From Microbulbifer variabilis (GTDB lineage: Bacteria; Pseudomonadota; Gammaproteobacteria; Pseudomonadales; Cellvibrionaceae), in the NCBI RefSeq assembly GCF_023716485.1, contig NZ_CP092418.1:1223001-1287000 (forward strand): a DNA stretch of 64,000 bases. Reading direction: 5' to 3'. Position numbers and translations under genes: made by a program. This document shows, in pieces, positions 47,094 to 58,735 of the stretch (positions are counted from its first letter, which is position 1; every line of letters starts with the position of its first letter). The notes beneath the pieces are model-generated. The model saw only the letters and a program-made list of their open reading frames with translations. It had not been told where the DNA came from and did not search any database.

Positions 47094-48449
47094 ATGTCGC
47101 AGCAGCAACTGACATGGGGGCAAGCCCTCGGTGCTTACCTTAAGCCTCGTGTACTCACCATGTTTTTTCTTGGCTTTTCTGCCGGCCTTCCGCTCTTATT
47201 GGTCTTCTCTACCCTGACCGCCTGGCTGAGAGATTTTGGTGTAAGCCGCACAGCTATTGGTTTCTTCGCTTGGGTGGGAATTACCTTTTCGATAAAAGTG
47301 CTTTGGGCCCCAATTATTGACCAACTACGATTGCCTTTTTTCACTGATAAGTTGGGTAAACGCCGCGGTTGGATGTTGGTATCTCAAGTGGGGATTGCTA
47401 TCGGGCTAGTGGGTATGGCCAGCGTTAACCCGCAGCAATCACTGATGGAAGTAGCCCTGCTCGCTTTATGGGTTGCCTTCTGTTCGGCTTCGCAGGATGT
47501 GGCAATTGACGCATACCGAATAGAGGCCATGGATGAAGATTACCAGGGTGCTATGGCGGCTAACTACGTATTCGGTTACCGAGTAGCAATGCTGATTGCC
47601 GGAGCCGGGGCGTTATTTATTGCGGATGCTTTCAGCTGGTCAGGTGCTTATCTTATGATGGCAGCCCTCATGGGGGTGGGGGTGATTACATGCTTGGTTG
47701 TCTCCGAGCCTGATCACAGCAAGGTGAACAAAGAGGCAGATAAGCTGCAAAGTGAGTGGGAAGAACGCCTGTTGGGGAAGGGGGAGCACGGCCGCCTGAA
47801 ACAGTGGTTTATTCGAGCTGTAGTGTGCCCTTTTGTTGAATTCTTTCAGCGCAATGGTCGCTTTGCCCTCGTTTTATTGGTTTTTATCGGCATTTTCCGT
47901 CTCAGCGATATTGCGATGGGGATAATGGCGAATCCGTTTTATCTGGATTTGGGTTTCACCAAGACTGAAATCGCGGAAATCAGTAAACTATTTGGGTTTT
48001 TCTGTACCATTATCGGTTCTTTTCTCGGCGGGGTTTTAGTTGTTCGCTATGGTGTGCTGCGCCCATTAATACTCGGTGCAGTGATGGTGGCGTGTACCAA
48101 TCTCTTGTTTGCTCAGCTTGCACTGATAGGACCGGACAAGGCGTGGCTCGCGCTGGTGATTAGTGCCGACAATATCAGTGGTGGTATGGCTAATGCTGTG
48201 CTCGTTGCTTACCTTTCCAGCCTGGCCAATAAGGCCTATACAGCTACCCAATATGCACTGTTCAGTTCACTCATGACGCTGCCGGGTAAATTTATCAGTG
48301 GCTTCTCCGGTATCGTGGTGGATGCTCAGGGCTACGCCCAGTTCTTTATTTATGCGGCACTAATGGGGCTGCCGGCCATATTCCTTTCTATCTATTTTTG
48401 GCGGCGGGAGAGACGCGGCTGGAGTGAAGAACAGCCCCAGCCGGGTTAA
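47094..48449 (+). CDS. ampG: AmpG-like muropeptide MFS transporter
   Basis: A 451-residue major facilitator with twelve helices. The family blocks are FFLGFSAGLPLLLVFSTLTAWL, FFAWVGITFSIKVLWAPIIDQL and SASQDVAIDAYRIEAM. AmpG brings anhydro-muropeptides into the cell, the substrate of AmpD encoded 4 kb upstream. A second paralogue follows. The ATG at 47094 is chosen over a TTG at 47088. Confidence 0.92.
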   Translation: MSQQQLTWGQALGAYLKPRVLTMFFLGFSAGLPLLLVFSTLTAWLRDFGVSRTAIGFFAWVGITFSIKVLWAPIIDQLRLPFFTDKLGKRRGWMLVSQVGIAIGLVGMASVNPQQSLMEVALLALWVAFCSASQDVAIDAYRIEAMDEDYQGAMAANYVFGYRVAMLIAGAGALFIADAFSWSGAYLMMAALMGVGVITCLVVSEPDHSKVNKEADKLQSEWEERLLGKGEHGRLKQWFIRAVVCPFVEFFQRNGRFALVLLVFIGIFRLSDIAMGIMANPFYLDLGFTKTEIAEISKLFGFFCTIIGSFLGGVLVVRYGVLRPLILGAVMVACTNLLFAQLALIGPDKAWLALVISADNISGGMANAVLVAYLSSLANKAYTATQYALFSSLMTLPGKFISGFSGIVVDAQGYAQFFIYAALMGLPAIFLSIYFWRRERRGWSEEQPQPG

Positions 48450-48744
48450 GGGCTTATCGCGGCCATAGGGTACCCCCTCACTTTCCGTTTTTCCTATCGA
48501 AGGCTTATCGATTTTCTTTTTGGCCACTGAACGTGGCCTTTAGCGTTTTTGCTTACCAGCTATTTGTGCATTGGGTGACGGTAGTCACCGAGCATTTTTG
48601 TCAGCTTGTGTCTATGTTGGTGGAGGGGAAACCACTACCTCTCCTGTGCGCCGCTAATACTCCCCCCGCATTTGGGTTTATCGCTGTGTTAATTGGAGAG
48701 CGCACATTTTCAATTGCCGAGTTAACGAATAAACGCGACAAACT

Positions 48745-50019
48745 ATGTCCCACGAAACAGTCAGGGAAGCGGTATTTAACCGGAGAATGCTGATCTGTAT
48801 CGGCACCGGCTTTTCCTCGGGGATGCCGCTGTTTGTGCTGATTCAGCTGGTACCTGCCTGGCTGAGAACTGAAGGGGTGGACCTGGCGACGATAGGCATC
48901 TTCTCCCTGTTGGGATTGCCCTATACCTGGAAGTTTATCTGGGCGCCGCTTATGGAGCGCTACGCGTTTCCAATACTGGGGCGCCGCCGAGGGTGGATGT
49001 TGGTGATGCAGCTGCTGCTGATCCTTTTTATTGGCGCATTGGGTATGTTCAATCCTCAGTTTAATATTTGGACGATCGCGGCCCTGTGTTTTGGCGTAGC
49101 CTTCTTTAGTGCAAGCCAGGATATTGTCCTGGATGCTTTTCGCCGGGAAATTCTACCGGACTGGGAGTTGGGGCTCGGTAACTCTTTTCATGCTAACGCA
49201 TACCGGATTTCCGGTTTGGTGCCGGGCTCTCTCAGCTTGATTCTCTCTGATCATCTGGCCTGGGGACAGGTCTTCTGGGTGACGGCAGCTTTTATGCTGA
49301 TCGCAGTTTTTATGACCTTGATGGTTGCTGAGCCGCAACACCCGGCGGAGCGGCCTAGGTCCTTGCGCGAAGCAATTGTCCTGCCTTTTGTGGAATTCTT
49401 CGGTCGTAACGGTGTTAAGCATGCCATTTTAGTATTGGCATTTATGTTTCTTTACAAGCTGGGCGACAGTATGGCAACAGCCCTGGCGACACCCTATTAC
49501 CTGGATATGGGCTATTCCAATACAGATATTGGTATTGTTGCTAAAAATGCTGGACTTTGGCCGGCGGTAATTGGCGGCTTTCTAGGCGGCCTGTTAATCG
49601 TACGTATCGGTATTAATAAGTGCCTGTGGATTTTTGGGGTTATTCAGCTTGTTTCGATCTTCGGCTTTATGATTCTGGCCCAAGCCAATGAGGGCTTGGT
49701 TGGCACCCCTGGCTTTAAGCCCAGCCTCTGGTTACTGGCAGTGGTGATTGCTTTTGAATACTTAGGGGTGGGGCTCGGGACAGCGGTGTTTATTGCCTTT
49801 ATTGCTCGAACAACCAGTAAATTACACACTGCGACACAACTGGCACTTTTTACGGCATTGACCTCCCTGCCCAGAACTTTTGCCAATGCCTCCACGGGGT
49901 ACTTGGTAGAGTCTATGGGATGGACCAACTTCTTCCTGTTGTGCGCAGCGCTTGCGGTGCCGGGGATGCTGTTACTCTTTGTCGTAGCCCCCTGGCGAGG
50001 CGAGGGCGAAGAGGCTTAA
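48745..50019 (+). CDS. Second AmpG-like MFS transporter
   Basis: A 424-residue paralogue of the preceding gene, with the same landmarks: TGFSSGMPLFVLIQLVPAWL, GLPYTWKFIWAPLMERY and SASQDIVLDAFRREIL. The two differ widely, so the duplication is old. Two AmpG-like permeases also occur in Pseudomonas, where one is the main transporter and the other is accessory; which is which cannot be told here. The 295 bp between them holds no gene. Confidence 0.88.
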   Translation: MSHETVREAVFNRRMLICIGTGFSSGMPLFVLIQLVPAWLRTEGVDLATIGIFSLLGLPYTWKFIWAPLMERYAFPILGRRRGWMLVMQLLLILFIGALGMFNPQFNIWTIAALCFGVAFFSASQDIVLDAFRREILPDWELGLGNSFHANAYRISGLVPGSLSLILSDHLAWGQVFWVTAAFMLIAVFMTLMVAEPQHPAERPRSLREAIVLPFVEFFGRNGVKHAILVLAFMFLYKLGDSMATALATPYYLDMGYSNTDIGIVAKNAGLWPAVIGGFLGGLLIVRIGINKCLWIFGVIQLVSIFGFMILAQANEGLVGTPGFKPSLWLLAVVIAFEYLGVGLGTAVFIAFIARTTSKLHTATQLALFTALTSLPRTFANASTGYLVESMGWTNFFLLCAALAVPGMLLLFVVAPWRGEGEEA

Positions 50020-50061
50020 TAGTGGCAAGATCATTCCATGACTGTGCAGAGGATGCCTGAT

Positions 50062-50376
50062 TTAGGGCTTCCAGCGATATTTCGCCATATCTACCCGTCC
50101 CTTAAGAAAACTAACCCCTTCACTTTCCAGCCGTTCCCGCTGGCGAGAGGCTCCGGGCTCTGGCAGCGAGATACGGCCCTGGGCATTAATCACCCTGTGC
50201 CAAGGAAGAGCAGTGTCTTTGGGTAACTTCCTCAGTTGTTGGCCCGCGAGTCGTGCAGCTCTGGGGAAGCCGGCCATTTCCGCCAGATCCCCATAGGTGA
50301 CTACATGGCCACATGGGATTGAGGCCAGAACGCGGCATATTCTGGCAAGTGTATCGCTGGCTTGTTCTTTGCTCAC
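50062..50376 (-). CDS. Alkyltransferase-like (MGMT-fold) protein
   Basis: A 104-residue DNA-binding protein of the ATL group. It keeps the MGMT helix-turn-helix (GHVVTYGDLAEMAGFPRAARLAGQQL) but the active-site PCHR becomes PWHRVINAQGRIS, with Trp in place of the acceptor Cys. ATL proteins bind O6-alkylguanine and flag it for nucleotide excision repair without repairing it themselves. Convergent with ampG2. Confidence 0.92.
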   Translation of the reverse strand: MSKEQASDTLARICRVLASIPCGHVVTYGDLAEMAGFPRAARLAGQQLRKLPKDTALPWHRVINAQGRISLPEPGASRQRERLESEGVSFLKGRVDMAKYRWKP

Positions 50377-50604
50377 AAAATTTCTCTGCTAAACCATTTA
50401 CCGGAAGTTAGCTTCAGTTTGCCGCAATTGATGCCGAATAGGCTATAAATGAGCATCTAAAGAAGTCTTGCCCATGTATTGCCATAAGTAGTTGGGTAGT
50501 AACGGCGTGCCAGATTAATGACAGTTATGGCATTATTGCAGCTTGTTTTGTTTTTTTAGAACGGTTTTCACTGTTGGTTCACCCAGAAACTTTAAGGTCC
50601 TCCT

Positions 50605-51636
50605 GTGGTTCTATCGACACGCTTGTCTAGGTTTTTCACGCAAACTCTTCTCTGTCTGGCGTCTTTGCCACTCCATGCTGGTGTGCTCACCCTTGAGAAT
50701 GGTGACCGTATTCAGGGAGAGTTGGTGCTGGTTGATAGCGAACAGGTAATTTGGAAGTCAGAAACTTTTGGCCAGGTCAAAGTCGATAAGTCCAAAGTCG
50801 TCTCTATGGACGTTGATACCGACTTGAAGATTGCCGGGCGCGATGAGCCCTGTACCCTGGCGGGGCACCGGCAGGAGCAGTGGGAAGTCTATTGCGCAGA
50901 GGGAGATGGTTGGTTAATTGATTTCCCTGGAGTCGAGCGGGCAGAGCCGTATCCGCACTTTGTCAGTAACCCACTGACTTTCAAAGGCAACGTGAGTGCT
51001 GGGGGTGTCTTTGAATCTGGTAACCGTGAGCGAAAAGACCTGGATACCAAACTCAATTTGGATGTACGTCATGGGGATTTTCATCATCTGATAGGAGCTC
51101 TCTACCAGAACCAAGATAGTGAAGATGATGGTGCCCTGGAAAAATACCAGCTGACCTATGACTTGCGCTGGATCTTCGCAGAAAAGTGGTTTGCCGAGGC
51201 TAACACTGAGTGGGAGCATGAAGAGGCGCGCAACTTGGATTTGGGGACCACTATGGGTCTCGGTCTCGGTTACCTATTTTACAATACAGATAAAACAGCA
51301 TTTTCACTGGCAGGTGGTGTCAGTAGTCTTCAGGAAGATTTTATCGATACCGAGTTGAGTGAAGACCAGGATGACCAATATGTGGCAGGCCGGCTTAAAT
51401 TAGATTATGACTATAAATTTTCTTTTGGCCCGGAAATTTACTTCAAACAGGAAATCTTACAGTCTTTTGACCGCAGTGATGATTATCAGACAAATGCCGA
51501 ATTGGGTGTACGCACACCATTGGTTGAAGGCATATTGATGGAAATCGGCTACCAGTGGCAGTACGACAACACACCATCACTCGAGAGTGAAAAAGAGGAT
51601 ACCAAGGTAACCGTGGGTGTCGGTTATGAATGGTAG
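50605..51636 (+). CDS. DUF481 outer-membrane beta-barrel protein
   Basis: A 343-residue exported protein. It has a signal peptide (TQTLLCLASLPLHAG), a small soluble N-terminal domain (residues about 25-115) of the type that follows NGDRIQGELV, then a DUF481 barrel from GNVSAGGVFESGNRERKDLDTKL to the end, closing with VGVGYEW, a terminal aromatic as usual for barrels. Function unknown. GTG start after AAGG. Confidence 0.85.
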   Translation: MVLSTRLSRFFTQTLLCLASLPLHAGVLTLENGDRIQGELVLVDSEQVIWKSETFGQVKVDKSKVVSMDVDTDLKIAGRDEPCTLAGHRQEQWEVYCAEGDGWLIDFPGVERAEPYPHFVSNPLTFKGNVSAGGVFESGNRERKDLDTKLNLDVRHGDFHHLIGALYQNQDSEDDGALEKYQLTYDLRWIFAEKWFAEANTEWEHEEARNLDLGTTMGLGLGYLFYNTDKTAFSLAGGVSSLQEDFIDTELSEDQDDQYVAGRLKLDYDYKFSFGPEIYFKQEILQSFDRSDDYQTNAELGVRTPLVEGILMEIGYQWQYDNTPSLESEKEDTKVTVGVGYEW

Positions 51637-51712
51637 TATCTTGCTGGCAACCTGCTTTTAAGAAGGTTGCCAAGGCACAGCAGCAATAAAATTTAAAAAT
51701 AAGGAGTTCATC

Positions 51713-52474
51713 ATGCAGATTGCCGGCAGCATAGTGGCGATTACTGGCGCAGGCCAGGGTTTGGGGCGAGCAATGGGGGAATACCTGGCTGCACGCGGAG
51801 CACGGCTGGCATTGATTGATGTCAATGAGGAAGGCCTCAAGCAGAGCGTTGCCGCTTGTGAAAAGCATGGCGCCGAGGTTCGTAGCTATATTATCAATGT
51901 AGCCAGTGAAGAAGAGGTAGATAAGGGCTTTCTGCAAATTGCCGAAGATTTTGGTGGCCTGCAGGTGCTGATCAATAATGCCGGAATTATGCGCGATGGC
52001 ATGTTGTTGAAATGCAAAGAGGGCAAAGTTACCGATCGTATGTCTCTGGCCCAGTGGCAGTCTGTTATTGATGTGAATCTGACAGGTGTCTTTCTTTGTG
52101 GCCGAGCGGCAGCGGGCATTATGGCGGAGAGTGGCAAGGGCGGGGTGATGGTTAATATCTCCAGCCTTTCCCGAGCAGGTAATATGGGGCAGACCAACTA
52201 CTCTGCCAGCAAGGCGGGCGTTGCCGCTATGACCGTAACCTGGGCCCGTGAACTGGCTCGCTACGGTGTGCGGGTAGCTGCAATTGCTCCAGGTTTTATT
52301 GGCACTGATATGGTTGCGCAGATGCGCCCGGAAATCCTGGAAAGTCTGGTTAAGCAAGTGCCATTGAGACGCCTGGGTGAGCAAGAGGAAATTGCCTCAA
52401 CCGTGGCGTTTATTCTGGAGAATGATTATCTAACTGGTCGAGTTTTGGATATCGATGGTGGTGCACGTATTTAA
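51713..52474 (+). CDS. SDR-family oxidoreductase, FabG-like
   Basis: A 253-residue NAD(P)-dependent short-chain dehydrogenase. It has the nucleotide loop TGAGQGLG, NNAG, and the catalytic Ser-Tyr-Lys in NISSLSRAGNMGQTNYSASKAG. It closes with the FabG-like DIDGGARI. The substrate is unknown; the acyl-carrier reductase is in the fab operon in related genomes, so this is probably a paralogue. AAGGAG lies upstream and a terminator downstream. Confidence 0.88.
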   Translation: MQIAGSIVAITGAGQGLGRAMGEYLAARGARLALIDVNEEGLKQSVAACEKHGAEVRSYIINVASEEEVDKGFLQIAEDFGGLQVLINNAGIMRDGMLLKCKEGKVTDRMSLAQWQSVIDVNLTGVFLCGRAAAGIMAESGKGGVMVNISSLSRAGNMGQTNYSASKAGVAAMTVTWARELARYGVRVAAIAPGFIGTDMVAQMRPEILESLVKQVPLRRLGEQEEIASTVAFILENDYLTGRVLDIDGGARI

Positions 52475-52499
52475 TAATTAAGCAGTGCGCGATCAGAAG

Positions 52500-52526
52500 A
52501 GGGTGAACTTTGTTCGCCCTTTTTTA
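52500..52526 (+). terminator. Terminator after the SDR gene
   Basis: GGGTGAAC pairs with GTTCGCCC (one G-T pair) around TTT, followed by a run of T. Confidence 0.8.
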
Positions 52527-52557
52527 TTTGCCTTTCAGTAATGACTCTAAGGTTTAT

Positions 52558-53334
52558 CTATCCCTTCCTTGCATATCGCGTGTTGAGAGTCTCTCGATAA
52601 AACAGGTATACAAATAAGGAAATAATGAGCCAGGCCAGGATGGATGCCACTTCGTGAAATACGGTTTGCTCTAAAGATAAGTGAAAATCCCGCATCACAA
52701 AACCTTTGATTAGTGCCGACCAGGCATACAGCATCTTGCACATATGCAGGGCCCACCATGGTCGGCCTGTTATTTGCGGTCGGAAAAAAAACGTATAGAC
52801 ATCGAGTCCAACAAAAAACAGCATTAACGCGGATGGAGCCAAGTAAATGTTGGCATAATTGGGGTGTTTACCAATATCGTAAAGAAAAACCTGGAAATAG
52901 AAGACTGCGACCCAGGCAGCTATAGCAGCCAATACCCAATCGATAATATTGGAAGTGATTCTGCCATCATTAGAGTGCTTGATTCTCGGCCATATTCGGT
53001 AAGCAGAAAATATGGAGTAGCTGAATATACTGATCAATCCCAGTAATAAAAGGTCTGGGTGGGTATTGTAGACATAGGCAATATCGATCTGGTACTTAGG
53101 AATATCTGCCTTGAGATGCGGGATGATGTAAGGGTTGAATAGCATCAGCAGGGCACTGATGGAAAAGATAATGGCAATCAACAATGAGCTGAGGCCACCG
53201 ATCCGATGGTAACGGCTGCCCTTCTTCATCAGAAGAGTTAATGGGATAGTAATAAACGTTAAGATGATGGCTGCAACCGTATGAACCTCTATAAATAGAT
53301 TTAGTCCTTCAGGGGTTGTGAATAGATAATGCAT
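52558..53334 (-). CDS. Multi-pass membrane protein, DUF2306-like
   Basis: A 258-residue protein with about seven hydrophobic helices. HTVAAIILTFITIPLTLLMKKGSRYHRIGG, broken here only by its loop, resembles the start of DUF2306-type proteins, where a His and the HR-x-x-G motif recur, so a heme or metal role is possible but unproven. It stands alone and has lower GC than its neighbours. Confidence 0.6.
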   Translation of the reverse strand: MHYLFTTPEGLNLFIEVHTVAAIILTFITIPLTLLMKKGSRYHRIGGLSSLLIAIIFSISALLMLFNPYIIPHLKADIPKYQIDIAYVYNTHPDLLLLGLISIFSYSIFSAYRIWPRIKHSNDGRITSNIIDWVLAAIAAWVAVFYFQVFLYDIGKHPNYANIYLAPSALMLFFVGLDVYTFFFRPQITGRPWWALHMCKMLYAWSALIKGFVMRDFHLSLEQTVFHEVASILAWLIISLFVYLFYRETLNTRYARKG

Positions 53335-53535
53335 TTAGTAAAGACCTGGCGGCAGCAAGTATTAATAAGGCTTACAGGCAAATGGCGATAGTTAATGGAT
53401 TTGATTATCAGGAGAATGGTCTGGGTGAAGCTTTGATAGAAGTAAAGCTAAATTGCTGCTACCAATTGCTCCCCCAGACTTTTGGAACTCTCAATGTTGG
53501 AAGAATTTGAAGTCTTTAATCAAAAGTTTCTTGAT

Positions 53536-54681
53536 CTAGCAAATTCTCTCCACACCGCCAACCCTATTTTTTGAGAGCATCCATTGCCAGAGCTGTACTC
53601 TGCGAACTCTAAATGTAGCGGCGCAGAACAACAGGTAATAGCGCCACATACGATAAAAGCGTCTGCCGTAACGATCGGCAAAGCGCGGCCAATTTTCCTC
53701 GAAATTTTTATGCCATGCCATCAGGGTTTTATCGTAGTCAGGCCCAAAGTTATGCAGATCTTCAAGTGTGAGAAGGTCCTGGGCTGCCTTGGTTATCTGC
53801 GTTGCAGCCGGAATTTCTCCATTGGGGAAAATGTATTTTTCAATCCATGGATCGGTATTGGCCGGTCTTGCTTTACCGATAGTATGGAGCAGTAAAGTTC
53901 CATCTTTCTTTAGGCAGCGTTTAGCCACTTCCATAAAAGCTCGATGATTTTTACGCCCAACATGTTCAAACATTCCGACACTGGCAATACGGTCGAAAGG
54001 CTCATCAAGCATTCGGTAATCCTGTAGGGAGACGGTAATCGGTAGGTTGGCATAGCGTTCGGAAACATAGGCTCTTTGTTCGCGGGAGATCGTTACTCCG
54101 ACACACTCTACCTGGTATTTCTGGGCGGCATAGCCGATCAGGCTCCCCCAGCCACAACCGATATCCAATAGACGCATCCCAGGTTCTAGTTGCAGCTTAC
54201 GGCAGATAAGGTCGAGCTTGGCTTCTTGAGCTTCGTCCAGGGTTTGAGCATCCTTCCAATAACCGCAACTATAGGTAAGGCGGTTATCGAGCATACCTGT
54301 ATAAAACTCGTTTCCGAGATCGTAATGGTGCTCACCAACCTCGAAGGCGCGACGACGGCTTTGCAGGTTGATTAAGAAACTGCGCAGGTAGCGCCAAGCA
54401 TAGCGCCAGGTCTTGGCATGGCGGCCAAGGTCGGCTTCCAGAATTTTGTACACAAATTGGTCCAGCGCTTGGACATCCCAATCTCCGCGCATATAAGTCT
54501 CACCGAGCCCCATACTGTGACGAGCGACAATCTCGTCTAGGGCCTCCTCGCGGTGGACTTGTATATCCCAGGGCCTATCACCATTCACCTGGATGTCGGC
54601 CTCGGCTAATATTTCGTCTACCAAGTGGCGACTGCGGCCAATGGCCGGCACTTCTATGGTGTCCTGCTGCTCGCTTGCCAT
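53536..54681 (-). CDS. cfa: Cyclopropane-fatty-acyl-phospholipid synthase
   Basis: A 381-residue SAM-dependent enzyme that adds a methylene across the double bond of membrane lipids. The SAM-binding loop is LDIGCGWGSLIGYAA, followed by GVTISREQRAYVSERY and FDRIASVGMFEHVGRKN with the catalytic region. HHYDLGNEFYTGMLD is also diagnostic. The ATG at 54681 with GGGAGG five bases upstream gives the E. coli length, against the longer frame from 54753. Divergent from fxsA. Confidence 0.96.
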   Translation of the reverse strand: MASEQQDTIEVPAIGRSRHLVDEILAEADIQVNGDRPWDIQVHREEALDEIVARHSMGLGETYMRGDWDVQALDQFVYKILEADLGRHAKTWRYAWRYLRSFLINLQSRRRAFEVGEHHYDLGNEFYTGMLDNRLTYSCGYWKDAQTLDEAQEAKLDLICRKLQLEPGMRLLDIGCGWGSLIGYAAQKYQVECVGVTISREQRAYVSERYANLPITVSLQDYRMLDEPFDRIASVGMFEHVGRKNHRAFMEVAKRCLKKDGTLLLHTIGKARPANTDPWIEKYIFPNGEIPAATQITKAAQDLLTLEDLHNFGPDYDKTLMAWHKNFEENWPRFADRYGRRFYRMWRYYLLFCAATFRVRRVQLWQWMLSKNRVGGVERIC

Positions 54682-54822
54682 CAAAGCCTCCCTCTCTCCT
54701 AGTTGCTGTGGGTTGATTGAGGCGCCCTTGAATAATTTGCCTCCCCACTCCATTTACTTCAGCATATTGAAAAACCTTGATCGTCCCAGCTTCGTAGAGC
54801 TGGTTTATTAGGAATTCCCTCA

Positions 54823-55299
54823 ATGCGCCCATTACTGCTTCTATTTATAGTCCTACCTGTACTTGAAATGTGGGTTTTAATCACTGTAGGGAGAGAAATC
54901 GGCGCCTTGCCCACGATTGGATTGGTATTTTTAACCGCTATTGTTGGCGTAACCCTGTTGCGGCGGCAGGGCATATCGACCCTAATGCGGGCTCAGGAGA
55001 AGATGCGAACAGGCGATATACCTGCCCAGGAGATGGTTGAAGGAATCTTTCTTGCCGTGGGCGGGGCATTGTTGCTCACTCCCGGATTTATCACCGATGC
55101 CCTCGGATTTGCTTGCCTGATACCGGGTTTACGCCAACTGATACTGGGGAGACTGGTGCGTCATATCACCATTGTGCGGCCTGGTGACCCCCGCAGCTCG
55201 GACCCCAACCAACGCGGTCCAGATATTATCGAGGGGGAATTTTCTCGAGATGAGCGAAAACCTATGGATCAGGTAGGTCATAAGCATCATAAAGATTGA
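54823..55299 (+). CDS. fxsA: FxsA-family inner-membrane protein
   Basis: A 158-residue protein with two to four helices (LLLLFIVLPVLEMWVLITVGREIGA at the start and IFLAVGGALLLTPGFITDALG, the signature). FxsA overexpression lets E. coli escape exclusion of phage T7 by the F plasmid. It is commonly found just upstream of groES, as here. AGGAA precedes the ATG. Confidence 0.93.
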   Translation: MRPLLLLFIVLPVLEMWVLITVGREIGALPTIGLVFLTAIVGVTLLRRQGISTLMRAQEKMRTGDIPAQEMVEGIFLAVGGALLLTPGFITDALGFACLIPGLRQLILGRLVRHITIVRPGDPRSSDPNQRGPDIIEGEFSRDERKPMDQVGHKHHKD

Positions 55300-55364
55300 G
55301 CTGGTTAAATAGTGCACTATTTTGTGCTTCAGCCGGCACTTTTGTAGTTTTTTTATTGAAGAGT

Positions 55365-55392
55365 GTTGAAATCCATTCTCGCGCCCATAGAT
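55365..55392 (+). promoter_or_regulatory. Sigma-32-like promoter of groESL
   Basis: GTTGAAA at 55365-55371 and GCCCATAGAT at 55383-55392 match the heat-shock CTTGAAA / CCCCATNT pattern with a spacer of about 12 bp, 125 bp upstream of groES. I see no CIRCE element. Confidence 0.55.
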
Positions 55393-55515
55393 AGGGTTCA
55401 ACTGAGAATTAAGCCCCGCCTCTGGGAATCAGGGAGGGGTGAGGTTACCGGCCCATAAAGCCAGTACCGCCGATGTTGAAAACCTTAAAAAAACGACTCA
55501 ATGGAGAACTTATCC

Positions 55516-55809
55516 ATGAAAATTCGTCCTTTACACGACCGCGTCGTAGTACGCCGTAAGGAAGAAGAAGCGATGTCAGCTGGCGGTATCGTGCTGCCAG
55601 GTGCTGCCAAAGAAAAGCCGAACCAAGGTGAAGTGGTAGCCGTGGGTGAGGGCAAGCAGCTGGACAATGGCGATGTTCGCGCACTGTCTGTGAAGGTGGG
55701 TGACACTGTTGTTTTCGGTCGCTATGCCGACAGCAATACCCTCAAGGTGGACGGCGAAGAGCTGATCATCATGAGCGAAGGTGACATCTACGGCGTGTTG
55801 GAAGGCTAA
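55516..55809 (+). CDS. groES: Co-chaperonin GroES
   Basis: A 97-residue lid of the chaperonin. [29 protein letters not shown] contains the mobile loop; [12 protein letters not shown] and [15 protein letters not shown] close it. The ATG at 55516 has GGAG eight bases upstream and gives the standard N-terminus. Confidence 0.98.
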   Translation: MKIRPLHDRVVVRRKEEEAMSAGGIVLPGAAKEKPNQGEVVAVGEGKQLDNGDVRALSVKVGDTVVFGRYADSNTLKVDGEELIIMSEGDIYGVLEG

Positions 55810-55845
55810 GAAAAGCCTTTAACTTTACTCGCAAAAAGAATTTGA

Positions 55846-57498
<1,653 letters not shown>

Positions 57499-57520
57499 GC
57501 CGGCCTAACAGCCTATCTAA

Positions 57521-57550
57521 AAAGCCCCGCAATTGCGGGGTTTTTTTTTG
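57521..57550 (+). terminator. Rho-independent terminator after groEL
   Basis: AAAGCCCCGC with GCGGGG around AATT, then nine T. Confidence 0.88.
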
Positions 57551-57633
57551 TCCAGAACAAAATGCTAGATAGCTGCTGTGACGAGTCGAAGCATGCCTGG
57601 ATATTCCCAATGATGGTTAGACTTGGGAAAAGT

Positions 57634-58403
57634 TTATGGACTCAATGTGAGTGCCTTAGCTTGTTGTGCAAGTAACTCTGCTGTTTCTTCGGGAATACCC
57701 GTGATGGGAGGAGTATTTAACTGCGATAAGCCTACTAGATGGAAAGCAAAGACTAGAGAAGATAGATAGACACCCTTACGGTTGGGATGGCTTCCATCAT
57801 GAGTGTAAAGGTCGATGTTTTTATCTAAAGATTGAATTGCCTCCCACGCAAGGCCGACTGGAACGATTTCTGAGAATGTTGTTTTAGCCATATTTTGGTA
57901 GCCTTCTAGCAGACGAGTTTGCATTTTGCTGCGAGTATCGTCAGGAATATTTTGAATATCTCCATGTTTGCGTCCCCAGGTTAGAAAGAGCAGAGGGGTG
58001 GCTCCGGCTTTTCGAACCTCATCCGTCAGTTTTTTCGCGTAAGGGTAAATCTCTTTTCGTCTCTGTTCTTCAGGAAAAGATGGAAGCTGGCTCTGTTCCT
58101 GAAGTCCCATTTTCTCTCATGAATAGCTTCTAATGTCTCTTCAGACTCAGAATGTTTTCGCAAGGTCCATCCACCTGGGGTTAAGGATCTATAGGTGATT
58201 TGTGTCCCATTAATTTCAGCGATTGACTGGATCATTGTAGGAAGCGGGCGAGTGTAGCTATTGCCGATAAAAAGCACGGAGAGAATTTTCTGGTGTTCTT
58301 GATCAGTTTGCGTCTTTTGCGCTACTAATAAAAAAGTTCCTACTACTAATAGAGAGATAAGAAAAAGTATTTTTAGTTTTAAATAACTTTCGGGTTTATT
58401 CAT
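57634..58403 (-). pseudogene. Frameshifted SGNH/GDSL-type hydrolase
   Basis: Two reading frames together make one protein of about 255 residues. The first (from 58403) has a signal-anchor (ILFLISLLVVGTFLLVA) and SVLFIGNSYTRPLP, the block with the catalytic Ser. The second (from about 58110) starts LQEQSQLPSF and ends with DGSHPNRKGVYLSSLVFAF, the D-x-x-H block. The join falls after RKWDF, where related proteins read WDxVVLQEQS, so a few bases were lost. Such enzymes deacetylate or de-esterify sugars. It may be a sequencing error, but the missing VV suggests a real deletion. Confidence 0.7.
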
Positions 58404-58735
58404 TGTTTCAGACTTTCAAATGGGCCAATTGCCGCTTAGGTTAGGTTAACTCTCGGCTTATTTCTGTGCAGTGTGTTTAAGATCTATATCCTTATTTGGT
58501 GAAATAGGTAATTGAGGAGATAGCCCTTTCTTTTGAAAATAATTCTCTGATTGTTTTTGTTTATTACTTTCTGGATTGTAACAAGGATGATGATATAGGT
58601 CGGCAAGGACTCGATATATAAGTAATTGATACTAATTTGGAGGAGAAACATTACATATATTTAATGTTCAGTCCAGCAAAGGGTTAGCATGCCCTTTTAG
58701 ACTTCCCTTTCAGTAAATGGGAGGAAAGAGCAGAT
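58404..58735. other. AT-rich intergenic region
   Basis: No gene seen. It should hold the promoters of the divergent hydrolase pseudogene and the lipoprotein gene; no site stands out. Confidence 0.3.
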
